NCBI GenBank assembly: GCA_027490725.1
Contig: JAIXXN010000068.1
Coordinates: 1 to 64,000, forward strand
From: Oxalobacteraceae bacterium
GTDB taxonomy: Bacteria > Pseudomonadota > Gammaproteobacteria > Burkholderiales > Burkholderiaceae_D
Length of the DNA stretch: 64,000 bases
Direction: 5' to 3'
Part shown: piece after piece, positions 28,294-36,400 of the stretch
Position numbering within the stretch: the stretch's first letter is position 1
How the letters are laid out: every line of letters starts with the position of its first letter
The notes under the pieces: model-generated
Told to the model about the DNA's origin: nothing
Databases searched by the model: none
What the model saw: the letters and a program-made list of their open reading frames with translations, nothing else
Position numbers and translations under genes: made by a program

Positions 28294-30371
28294 AGCTCCG
28301 CTGGACTGATCTGGCCGCACGCTCGCGCATTGTCGCTGCGGCCGCATTGTCGCTGCCGATGTTGCTGGCGCTACCGTCGGCACAAGCCGCCGTCGAACGC
28401 ATCGAGATCCGCGAGCGGGTACCGTTCGCACCGGGCGTGACGTTCGGGGAGGTAGGCGCTTACGAGAAAATCCGTGGCGTGGCCTATTTTGCGCTCGATC
28501 CGCTCGATCGTGCCAACGCTGCCATTGTCGATCTGGCGCTGGCCCGGCGTGACGAACGTGGCCGCGTGCTGTTTTCCAGTGAGTTTGTGCTGCTGCGTCC
28601 CGTGCACGGCAAGCCCACCACGCTGATTTACGATGTAAATAATCGCGGTGGCATCGCCATGCTGGGGCAGATCAATGGCCGCAGTCCGGCCAATAACGAC
28701 CCGAGCACTGCGCAGGATGCTGGTGATGGTTTCCTGATGCGCCACGGTTTCAGCCTGCTGTTTTCGGCCTGGACCTGGGACGTGGCACCGGGTGCGCCGG
28801 GTGCCCGGCCGCTGGTGTTCGCGCCGCCGGTGCTCAAGGGGGTGCGCGGCAAGGTGAATAATGAATTCACCGTCAATGCCGTGAGCGAGATTGCCGGGTA
28901 TGCAGGCATGCGCGGCCTGACCTATGAACCGGCCACGCCCAACGACCCGCATGCCCAGCTCACAGAACGGACGCGCCCGGAAGCGCCACGCCGCCCGATT
29001 GCGCGCAATCGCTGGCAGTTTGTGGCACCCGCCGAGGCGGGCGGGCCGGGCCGCATCCGGCTCGACGAAGGCTTCCAGCCCGGCGTGATTTATGAACTGA
29101 GCTATGTGGCGCGTGACCCGTATGTGGCCGGTGCCGGCATGGCGGGCATCCGCGATCTGCTGTCCTATCTGCGCAGCACCCCGCTGGCCGGTAGCGCGCC
29201 GCCAAAAAATGTGCTGATGTTCGGTATCAGCCAGTCCGGCCGGCTGATCGGGCGCATGCTGCATGATGGCCTGAATCTCGATGAAAGCGGCGCGCTGGTG
29301 TTCGACGGTGCGTATCTGCACGTGCCGGGGGCAGGTGGTTCGGCGGGCTTTAATAGCCGCTTTGTACAACCGACCCGTCATCCGTCGATGCTCGAAGAAC
29401 ACGATTATCCGGCCGATGCCTTCCCGTTCACGGCTGCTCCCAGCCGCGATCCGGTGACTGGGAAAACCGCCTCGACGCTGGACCGGGCGCGTGACCGGCA
29501 GGGACGCTTGCCCAAGCTATTCATCGCCAACACCTCGACCGAATTCTGGAATCGCGGTGCTTCGCTGATTGCCACCACGCCCGATGGGCTGCGTGACGTA
29601 GCGGCACCGGAAAATGTGCGCCTGTACGGTTTCATGGGCGCCCAGCATTATGTGGGGCGTTCGCGCACCCGTGCACCATTTACAGCCTGCGTGTCGACCA
29701 GCGACCACTATCTGCCGATGCGTGCGCTGGTGCTGGCGCTGGACGACTGGACCAGCAACGGCAAGGCGCCGCCTGCCAGCGCCTATCCGCAACTGGCGGA
29801 CCACACGCTGACCACGGTGGCCGACTACCGGGCCGTGTTCCCCGCGGGTCTGGGAATTAGTCCGCCGCAGCAGAACCTTCGCGAACCGCGCCTGAACTTT
29901 GGCTGGCGTTACGCCCGCTTCGGCATTGCCGACCGGGTGCCGCCCAAACAGGGTGAGGCCTATCAGACGCTGGTGCCACTGCCCGATGCCGATGGCAATG
30001 ATCAGGGCGGCGTGCGACTGGTCGAACTGCAGGCCCCACTGGGCACCCACACCGGCTGGAATCTGCGTGCAGCGCAGACCGGCTTTGGCTGGGCCACCTC
30101 GCGCTTCGACGGCAGCTTTGTGCCGTTTGCCCGCACAGAAGCGGAACGACTGGCGGCTGGTGATCCGCGTCCTAGTCTGGCCGAACGCTATCCGACACGC
30201 GACGATTTCGTCGCCGCCGTTGACAAGGCGGCGCGGCGGCAGATGGCTGCGGGTCTGCTGCTGGAAGAAGATTTAGCGCGCACCATGAGCGGAAATCTGG
30301 GCTTGTACGACCGCATCATGGCGCGTGATCCGGCCGACCCGGGCTGCAGTTATCTGTATCCGGCGCCGTGA
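28287..30371 (+). CDS. Large exported alpha/beta-hydrolase domain protein (PF20091-like)
   Basis: This protein of about 694 residues has a signal peptide (cleavage near AQA|AVERIEI). Its body resembles the uncharacterised alpha/beta hydrolase domain-containing family: FAPGVTFGEVGAYEKIRGVAYFA, YDVNNRGG, and a nucleophile elbow at FGISQSGRL, with Ser as the likely catalytic residue. Substrate is unknown; an esterase role is inference. ATG 28287 overlaps the YbaK stop and is preceded by GGTGG, suggesting coupling; a GTG at 28275 is the alternative. The long minus-strand frames across it are shadows. Confidence 0.82.
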   Translation: MLKLRWTDLAARSRIVAAAALSLPMLLALPSAQAAVERIEIRERVPFAPGVTFGEVGAYEKIRGVAYFALDPLDRANAAIVDLALARRDERGRVLFSSEFVLLRPVHGKPTTLIYDVNNRGGIAMLGQINGRSPANNDPSTAQDAGDGFLMRHGFSLLFSAWTWDVAPGAPGARPLVFAPPVLKGVRGKVNNEFTVNAVSEIAGYAGMRGLTYEPATPNDPHAQLTERTRPEAPRRPIARNRWQFVAPAEAGGPGRIRLDEGFQPGVIYELSYVARDPYVAGAGMAGIRDLLSYLRSTPLAGSAPPKNVLMFGISQSGRLIGRMLHDGLNLDESGALVFDGAYLHVPGAGGSAGFNSRFVQPTRHPSMLEEHDYPADAFPFTAAPSRDPVTGKTASTLDRARDRQGRLPKLFIANTSTEFWNRGASLIATTPDGLRDVAAPENVRLYGFMGAQHYVGRSRTRAPFTACVSTSDHYLPMRALVLALDDWTSNGKAPPASAYPQLADHTLTTVADYRAVFPAGLGISPPQQNLREPRLNFGWRYARFGIADRVPPKQGEAYQTLVPLPDADGNDQGGVRLVELQAPLGTHTGWNLRAAQTGFGWATSRFDGSFVPFARTEAERLAAGDPRPSLAERYPTRDDFVAAVDKAARRQMAAGLLLEEDLARTMSGNLGLYDRIMARDPADPGCSYLYPAP

Positions 30372-30461
30372 ACCATCTATCCCGGCATATAGCGGCACTG
30401 GCTTAGGCGAGGTATGCTGCTAGTTTGCGCAGTGCGCGCACGCTATCTTCCATGACCCGCT

Positions 30462-31838
30462 ATGAGTACACCTGCTAAAACACTGTTGATCCGCAATGCC
30501 CGCGTCGTCGTCACGATGGACGAGCAGAGGCGCGAGCTCGCCGATGGCGCCGTGTTTATTCGCGGCCATGTGATCGAGCAGGTCGGCTATAGCGCCGATC
30601 TGCCGCAGCAGGCCGACGAGGTGATCGATGCGCGTCAGCATGTGGTGCTGCCCGGTCTGATCAACACACACCACCATATGTACCAGAGTCTGACGCGCGC
30701 TGTTCCTGCAGCGCAGAACGGCGAGCTGTTTCACTGGTTGAATAATCTGTACCCTGTGTGGGCCAATCTGACGCCGGAAATGGTCAAAGTGTCGACCCTG
30801 ACGGCTATGGCCGAACTGATACTGTCCGGCTGCACAACCAGCAGCGACCACCTGTACATTTACCCGAATGGCTGCAAACTCGATGACAGCATCGAAGCGG
30901 CCAGCGAGATCGGCATGCGCTTCCATGCAGCCCGTGGCGCGATGAGCGTAGGCCAGTCACAGGGTGGCCTGCCACCGGACCGGGTGGTTGAAAGCGAAGC
31001 GGCGATTCTGCAGGATACCCAGCGTCTGATCGAGCGCTATCACGACGCCAGCCGGCATGCCATGCAGCGCATCGTGGTCGCACCGTGTTCGCCGTTCTCG
31101 GTGTCGCGCGATCTGATGAAGGAGGCTGCAACGCTGGCGCGCAGCTATCAGGTGTCGCTGCATACCCATCTGGCGGAAAACGCCAATGATATCGCCTACA
31201 GCCGCGAGAAGTTCAACATGACGCCAGCCGAATACGCGGAAGACTGCGGCTGGGTGGGGCACGATGTCTGGCATGCCCACTGCGTGCAGCTCGATGATGA
31301 GGGCCAGTATCTGTTCGCCCGCACCGGTACCGGCGTGGCGCATTGCCCGTGCTCGAATATGCGTCTTGCCTCCGGCATTGCGCCGATCCGCAAGATGCTC
31401 GATCGTGGCGTGAACGTGGGGCTGGGCGTGGATGGCAGCGCCTCCAACGACGCTGGCCACATGCTGGGCGAGGTGCGTCAGGCCATGCTGTTACAGCGGG
31501 TCGGTTTCGGGCCTGACGCCATGACGGCACGTCAGGCGCTGGAACTGGCGACGCTCGGTAGCGCGAAAGTGCTGAACCGTGACGACATCGGCGCCTTAAA
31601 GCCGGGCATGTCGGCTGATCTGGTGCTGTTCCGCCTTGATGGCATCGCTACTGCGGGAGCATTGCATGATCCGGTGGCGGCGCTGGTCTTCTGCATGCCG
31701 CCGGCGGTCGATTACAGCATCATCCACGGCAAGCTGGTGGTGCGGCAAGGCCAGCTGGCCAGCGTTGACTTGCCGGTGCTGGTCGAGCGCCACAACCGTC
31801 TGGCGTTACAACTGGCACAGGCTGCGCTATCGGCCTAG
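30462..31838 (+). CDS. 8-oxoguanine deaminase (amidohydrolase family)
   Basis: This 458-residue metal-dependent deaminase converts 8-oxoguanine to uric acid and ammonia, clearing an oxidised base. Metal ligands are seen in INTHHHMYQSLTR (residues ~66-78), the LHTHLAEN histidine, the VWHAHCVQLDD histidine and the GLGVDGSASND aspartate. The NGELFHWLNNLYPVW segment is typical of the 8-oxoguanine branch of the ATZ/TRZ enzymes. Confusion with other ATZ/TRZ deaminases (guanine, S-adenosylhomocysteine, triazine) is possible. It converges with, and overlaps by four bases, a DUF2288 gene. Confidence 0.85.
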   Translation: MSTPAKTLLIRNARVVVTMDEQRRELADGAVFIRGHVIEQVGYSADLPQQADEVIDARQHVVLPGLINTHHHMYQSLTRAVPAAQNGELFHWLNNLYPVWANLTPEMVKVSTLTAMAELILSGCTTSSDHLYIYPNGCKLDDSIEAASEIGMRFHAARGAMSVGQSQGGLPPDRVVESEAAILQDTQRLIERYHDASRHAMQRIVVAPCSPFSVSRDLMKEAATLARSYQVSLHTHLAENANDIAYSREKFNMTPAEYAEDCGWVGHDVWHAHCVQLDDEGQYLFARTGTGVAHCPCSNMRLASGIAPIRKMLDRGVNVGLGVDGSASNDAGHMLGEVRQAMLLQRVGFGPDAMTARQALELATLGSAKVLNRDDIGALKPGMSADLVLFRLDGIATAGALHDPVAALVFCMPPAVDYSIIHGKLVVRQGQLASVDLPVLVERHNRLALQLAQAALSA

Positions 31839-32164
31839 TGCAGGCTGGCCGCGACGGCTTTCTGCTGCTGCACCAGAATAAATGGACTGACCACGCAAGC
31901 CCACAGTTCGGCATTGCTTTCCAGCCAGCGCTGGGCCTGCTCGTCGCTGACCTTGGCGAGCAAGCCGGCTTCCATCCACTTGCCGATATTGGCTTTGTCG
32001 TCGTGCGAGATGCGCACCGCTACATCGACCAGATCGAGCGAGTCGGCGAGCCACACCACATTGCCCTGTGCGAAATGCTTAAGCAGTTCGGTCCAGGGCA
32101 GGCGCGCCGTCTCACGGTTTACTTTGAGGCGCAGATCGGTATCGTTTTCGGGTTTGGTTTGCAT
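31835..32164 (-). CDS. DUF2288 family protein
   Basis: This 109-residue protein fits the DUF2288 family from memory: the core is LPWTELLKHFAQGNVVWLADSLDLVDVAV, with a conserved central DKANIGKWMEAGLL and a C-terminal WACVVSPFILVQ. No function is known. It follows the RES-Xre toxin-antitoxin genes by three bases on the same strand but is a widespread stand-alone gene, so it need not belong to that system. Confidence 0.75.
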   Translation of the reverse strand: MQTKPENDTDLRLKVNRETARLPWTELLKHFAQGNVVWLADSLDLVDVAVRISHDDKANIGKWMEAGLLAKVSDEQAQRWLESNAELWACVVSPFILVQQQKAVAASLH

Positions 32165-32167
32165 GAT

Positions 32168-32857
32168 TCAGACTGTTTCAATGGTCGGGACAGGACTACC
32201 TTGCCATGTTAACCGATAGCTGGCGCCTTTGCGAACATTGCCCACCAGCGCAGGGCGGAAGCAGGCCAGATTGGTGCCGCCCGCATGCCGCACGCTGGGG
32301 TAGATCACTCCCAGCGCACCGCTGTCGAGCAGCTGTTCGGCCAGCGTTTGCGAGGCGATGTAGCTGTCGGGCTGAAGGCAGGCGGCAAACTGTTCGCTGG
32401 CGCGCAGGTCGTAAAAGCTGGCGGTGAAGTCGGCCAGCATGGCCTGGTACTGTACGCTGTCATCGTAGCGGCCGATTTCGGCGTACTCGACTGCCTTGTG
32501 AAAGCTGATCTCGGCGAGCGCGGTCTGGGTATCAAAAGCGCAATACCAGGCGCCGCGCTGGCCGTTATTAAAGCGGCTGCCCTCGGGACGGGGATAGGTG
32601 TAGGCAGCGTTGATGATACGGAAATGCGGCACGCCGAACACCAGTTCATCGGTAGTGATGCCGGCGGCAGCGCCGTGCTGGGCGCGTAGCCGGGCGTTGC
32701 TGGCGTTATCGAGTTCGAACAGGTCGTGCAAGTCCTGATCCGTGTCGGCCAGTGGCGCCAGCACGGAATCTTCCGTGTCGGCGAAGCGCGAGGGCAGCAG
32801 GCGGCAGGTGTCGAACTGGCGTAAGGTGGTCAGGGGCGGGAGTTGCTGCAATGGCAC
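32168..32857 (-). CDS. RES-domain toxin of a RES-Xre toxin-antitoxin pair
   Basis: This 229-residue protein has a RES domain. In known members (for example MbcT) this domain degrades NAD+ and stops growth. The conserved Arg, Glu and Ser positions appear to be represented by FNNGQRGAWYCAF, ALAEISFHK, and a C-terminal segment GALGVIYPSVRHAGGTNLACF. It starts with GTG at 32857, touching the antitoxin stop codon (TAAGTG), so its translation depends on the antitoxin gene. Confidence 0.85.
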   Translation of the reverse strand: MPLQQLPPLTTLRQFDTCRLLPSRFADTEDSVLAPLADTDQDLHDLFELDNASNARLRAQHGAAAGITTDELVFGVPHFRIINAAYTYPRPEGSRFNNGQRGAWYCAFDTQTALAEISFHKAVEYAEIGRYDDSVQYQAMLADFTASFYDLRASEQFAACLQPDSYIASQTLAEQLLDSGALGVIYPSVRHAGGTNLACFRPALVGNVRKGASYRLTWQGSPVPTIETV

Positions 32858-33295
32858 TTACAGCCCTCCGCGCCGTGCATCGAGCAATTGGCGCACAATC
32901 TGCATGGCCGGCAGGCCGCCACTGAGCAGATAGACCAGCGGACTACGGCCACCGAACAACAGATTGCTGTTCGGTAAACTGACCCATTCATCGGCCAGTT
33001 GATCGCCATATAGGATATGCAGGGCCTTGTAGATGCCCAGCAAGTAGGAAATCCGCGTGATGCAATCGACTTCGAGGGTGCGGTCCGGCTTTTTTTTCCA
33101 CTCGTAGTAGGCGCTGTTGGAAATTCCGCCCAGCAGTTCGCGGGCATCTTCATCGCGCAGCTTCCACGCGGCGATCAGCTTGAAAAAACCCTTTAGGGCA
33201 GCGCGCGACAGGCGCTCCCGTTCGGCCTTGGCGTTCAGGTCGACCAGGATCGTGGGTTCGAAGCGGCTGCGTGGGTAAGCGTAAGTCAGATGCAT
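32858..33295 (-). CDS. Xre/MbcA/ParS-type antitoxin
   Basis: This 145-residue antitoxin combines an Xre-like helix-turn-helix (roughly residues 45-95, LRDEDARELLGGISNSAYYEWKK) with a C-terminal toxin-binding domain (LADEWVSLPNSNLLFGG then MQIVRQLLDARRGG), the DUF2384 type that caps RES toxins. GGAGG is five bases before the ATG. The gene precedes the toxin, as in other RES-Xre loci. It probably represses its own promoter through the palindrome at 33311-33326. Confidence 0.87.
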   Translation of the reverse strand: MHLTYAYPRSRFEPTILVDLNAKAERERLSRAALKGFFKLIAAWKLRDEDARELLGGISNSAYYEWKKKPDRTLEVDCITRISYLLGIYKALHILYGDQLADEWVSLPNSNLLFGGRSPLVYLLSGGLPAMQIVRQLLDARRGGL

Positions 33296-33310
33296 AAATC
33301 CTCCGTCTTT

Positions 33311-33326
33311 GGAGTATTTATACTCC
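33311..33326. promoter_or_regulatory. Palindromic operator upstream of the RES-Xre operon
   Basis: A perfect 7-bp inverted repeat GGAGTAT-TT-ATACTCC lies 16 bases before the antitoxin start and contains a TATAAA-like -10 on the minus strand, a typical autoregulation site. Confidence 0.6.
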
Positions 33327-33356
33327 TTTTCCGGATTTTCGGCAATCGCTTAGCCT

Positions 33357-35051
33357 TTACGCAGCTTCCGCATGTTCGACCAGCAACTGCACTTTGGTCA
33401 CGCCATTGTATTCATTCGCATCGAGGCGGAATGCCACTTTGGCACGCTGGCCCAGCGACTCGGTATGGCCGAACCAGATCGCGTCATAGCGCGCGCCATT
33501 CTTTTCCAGCAACAGCTTTAAATGGCGCTCTTTGAGGATGCGCTGGCTCACCACCCGGAACTCGTCGCAGAACAGGGGCGGTGCAAAGCCCTGGCCCCAC
33601 ACTTGCCCATCCATGAGGGCGATGAAGTCGGTGCTGAAATAGGCATCTTCCAGTGGCCCATCGGTCTCGATGACGCGTTCCAGTTGCTGGCTGGTCAGCC
33701 AGCTACGCCCGACTTCCTCAAAGGCGGCGGCAAATGCATCAAAGGCGTCGGCACGCAGGGTCAGGCCGGCAGCCATGGCGTGACCGCCGAATTTGTCGAT
33801 CAGGGTAGGCGCTTTTTTGGAAACCAGATCGAGTGCGTCGCGCAGGTGGAAGCCGGGAATCGAACGCCCTGAACCTTTAATCCAGCCATCGGCGCCGGGG
33901 GCGAAGGTAATCGTCGGGCGGAAGAATTTTTCTTTCAGGCGCGAGGCGACGATGCCGATCACGCCCTGATGCCAGTCCGGATCGAACACGCAGATGGTGC
34001 TGCTCTGGGCCGGCTCGAAGCTGTCCAGATGCAGCAGGGCGGCATCCTGCATGGTCGCTTCGATTTCGCGGCGTTGCAGGTTGATGTCATTGAGTTGCTG
34101 GGCCAGTTCCCAGGCGCGTCCCTCATCGTCGGTAATCAGACATTCGATGCCGAGCGACATATCTTCCAGACGTCCCGCGGCATTCAGACGCGGCCCCAGC
34201 GCAAAGCCCAGATCGAAGGGCGTGGCGCTGCGCGGATTGCGTCCCGCCACGCGGAATAGCGCAGCAACGCCGGCATGCATGCGTCCGGCACGCATGCGTT
34301 TCAGACCCTGCGCCACCAGAATCCGGTTATTGCTATCGAGGCGTACCACGTCGGCCACCGTGCCCAGTGCCACCAGATCGAGCAGGTGATCGAGTTTGGG
34401 CTGGCTCTGGGCGTCGAATACGCCACGCCGGCGCAGCTCGGCGCGCAGGGCTAGCAGGACATAGAACACCACGCCGACACCGGCCAGATGCTTGCTGGGG
34501 AAGCCGCAGCCGGGCTGGTTGGGATTGACGATCACGCTGGCGGCTGGCAGCTCGTCGCCGGGCAGGTGGTGATCGGTGACCACCACGGCGATGCCGCGCC
34601 GGTTGGCTTCCGCCACGCCGCTGATGCTGGCGATGCCGTTATCGACGGTAATGATGATATCCGGCTGCTTCTGCTCGGCGGTCAGGGCGACGATCTCGGG
34701 CGTCAGTCCGTAGCCATATTCGAATCGATTCGGCACGATGAAATCAAGGTTGGCGCCCATGGCCCGCAAACCGCGCAGGGCGACGGCGCAGGCAGTGGCG
34801 CCATCACAATCGTAATCGGCCACGATCACCATCCGTGCCGCCCTGGCAATGGCATCGGCCAGAAACACCGCGGCAGCGTCGATGTGCAACAGGCCGCTGG
34901 GCGGTGTCATGGCGGCCAGTTCGCTGGACAGTTCCTGCGGGTCGCTCAGGCCACGTGCGGCATACAGCCGTGCCAGTACCGGGTGGACGCCACTCTGGCG
35001 CAGCATTTCTGCCGCGCGCAGCGGGCAGGGGCGGGTAGCGATACGGGTCAT
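33357..35051 (-). CDS. recJ: Single-stranded-DNA-specific exonuclease RecJ
   Basis: This 564-residue 5'-3' exonuclease acts in recombination and mismatch repair. DHH-family motifs are clear: VIVADYDCDGATACAVALRG, IITVDNGIAS, and VVTDHHLPGDELPAA, followed by GCGFPSKHLAGVGVVFYVL. The DHHA1 domain has GVIGIVASRLKEKF and a GGHAMAAGLTL motif. The C-terminal OB fold completes the normal length. Its start lies two bases from the upstream unknown gene, so they are co-transcribed. Confidence 0.95.
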   Translation of the reverse strand: MTRIATRPCPLRAAEMLRQSGVHPVLARLYAARGLSDPQELSSELAAMTPPSGLLHIDAAAVFLADAIARAARMVIVADYDCDGATACAVALRGLRAMGANLDFIVPNRFEYGYGLTPEIVALTAEQKQPDIIITVDNGIASISGVAEANRRGIAVVVTDHHLPGDELPAASVIVNPNQPGCGFPSKHLAGVGVVFYVLLALRAELRRRGVFDAQSQPKLDHLLDLVALGTVADVVRLDSNNRILVAQGLKRMRAGRMHAGVAALFRVAGRNPRSATPFDLGFALGPRLNAAGRLEDMSLGIECLITDDEGRAWELAQQLNDINLQRREIEATMQDAALLHLDSFEPAQSSTICVFDPDWHQGVIGIVASRLKEKFFRPTITFAPGADGWIKGSGRSIPGFHLRDALDLVSKKAPTLIDKFGGHAMAAGLTLRADAFDAFAAAFEEVGRSWLTSQQLERVIETDGPLEDAYFSTDFIALMDGQVWGQGFAPPLFCDEFRVVSQRILKERHLKLLLEKNGARYDAIWFGHTESLGQRAKVAFRLDANEYNGVTKVQLLVEHAEAA

Positions 35052-35052
35052 G

Positions 35053-36090
35053 TCAGCCTTGCTTCAACAGTGCGTTCAGGGTGCGCTTGCGCCAGAATTT
35101 GCGCAGTGAGATGCGCTTGCTGGTGGTGCTGAGTAGGCGATCGCGGTCGCTCAGCACCAGCTCGAGCTGGTCGATGCGGCCAGTGCGCAAGCCTTGCAGT
35201 AATGGCGCTAGCCATTGCTGCTCAATGGTATGCAGGCGATCGATCCAGACCGACCAGTCGCCCGCCTGCGCTGGCTGGATCAGGTCCGGCACGATCAGTG
35301 GCCGTGGCGCGGCCAGTAATTGCTGGGCGTCGGGCTGGCGCCAGCCCGGCTCGGTGAGTGCTTGCAGCCAGTCCGGGCCGCCGGCCACGGCCAGTGGCGG
35401 CAAGCTCTGTGGCAGGGCGCTGGCGCCCGCCCATAGCCAGCAGGCATTGATCACCGGCGCGCCGCGCGCTTCCCGCGCCTGATTGACGGGGTGCTCGTGC
35501 CAGGCCATCTGCACTTCGTTCTGCAGCCTGCGGCAGGCGCGCGCCGCATCGCCTTCCGGCATCCAGTCGCTGACATTCTGGGTGACCGCCGCATCGGGAC
35601 TGGCGGTATCCAGACTGGCCCACGCGTCGGCGCGCCAGAACCACAGATCCGCGCTGGCATACAGCAGTTCGCCGCCCAGTTGTTCGAAGCTGGGACGGGC
35701 GGCATCGAACAGCGCCCGCGATTCCTGCTCGCTGAGCGTCAGCGTGCGGGCATCGGCCAGCAGCAGATGGGTGCGCGCCAGTTGCAGATGGCTGGGCTGG
35801 ACGATGAACCAGTGACCCTGCCGGGCCGCGAGCGCGAGATTGCAACCCTGCATGGCGGCAGTCGCCAGTGGTACGCCGCCAGTATGGTCTGCAGCGGCGA
35901 GTTGCAGCGTCTGCGCCAGCCATGCTTCGTGGGGCAAGACCCGGCTCGGGCTTTCAAAAAGGGTGTATTGCAAACGTTTGTGGTGTGACAACAACGTGGC
36001 CAATGCCGGGGTGTCGAGCACGCGGATCAGGTCGCCTGCTAGCTCTGCGGGCGGTAAGGCGAAGGGGAGGACGACGGTTAGCTGGTTCAT
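35053..36090 (-). CDS. Conserved hypothetical protein upstream of recJ
   Basis: This protein of about 345 residues, rich in Leu, Ala and Trp, has no motif I recognise. It has no signal peptide and no membrane helix. Phrases such as DAARACRRLQNEVQMAWHEHPVN and INACWLWAGAS suggest a soluble enzyme or binding protein. It is probably co-transcribed with recJ (two-base gap), a linkage I recall in other betaproteobacteria. I place the start at ATG 36090 (MNQLTVVLP); ATG 36108 is the other candidate. Confidence 0.75.
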   Translation of the reverse strand: MNQLTVVLPFALPPAELAGDLIRVLDTPALATLLSHHKRLQYTLFESPSRVLPHEAWLAQTLQLAAADHTGGVPLATAAMQGCNLALAARQGHWFIVQPSHLQLARTHLLLADARTLTLSEQESRALFDAARPSFEQLGGELLYASADLWFWRADAWASLDTASPDAAVTQNVSDWMPEGDAARACRRLQNEVQMAWHEHPVNQAREARGAPVINACWLWAGASALPQSLPPLAVAGGPDWLQALTEPGWRQPDAQQLLAAPRPLIVPDLIQPAQAGDWSVWIDRLHTIEQQWLAPLLQGLRTGRIDQLELVLSDRDRLLSTTSKRISLRKFWRKRTLNALLKQG

Positions 36091-36180
36091 ACCGACATTG
36101 TAGGGCATCGCACAATAACGCGGAATGTTGCTTCTGAGAACATAGAAATGTTATAAAGAATCTTTCTTTAATTAAAATTC

Positions 36181-36208
36181 ATTGCATCTGAATAAATTTT
36201 GCTATAAT
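36181..36208 (+). promoter_or_regulatory. Candidate sigma-70 promoter for the SdrD-B repeat protein
   Basis: ATTGCA (or TTGCAT) and a perfect TATAAT at 36203-36208, 15-16 bases apart, in a strongly AT-rich stretch that contrasts with its neighbours. It would leave a leader of about 180 nt before the big gene, containing the short ORF at 36353. Confidence 0.5.
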
Positions 36209-36352
36209 TGCGACAACACAAATGTTTTTAAGGCATGACTTTAACCCAGTCAGCGCTTGATGCAAGTCACACCGGCCACTGATGACCCAGCCCCGTCACC
36301 AGCCTTACCGGCAAGTTCAATACATTTAAGAACAACTTTTTAAGACAAAAAA

Positions 36353-36400
36353 ATGACGAATTCCACTTTCAGCGGTAAGACGGTCGAGGTGCTGGTATGA
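36353..36400 (+). CDS. 15-codon ORF overlapping the start of the repeat protein
   Basis: ATG at 36353 begins a 15-residue peptide (MTNSTFSGKTVEVLV) whose TGA stop overlaps the ATG of the 2,066-residue gene (ATGA). The upstream ORF contains that gene's ribosome-binding site (GAGGTG). This geometry allows translational coupling. Whether the peptide is made is unknown; no strong ribosome-binding site precedes it, only an A-rich stretch with AAGAC. Confidence 0.35.
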   Translation: MTNSTFSGKTVEVLV

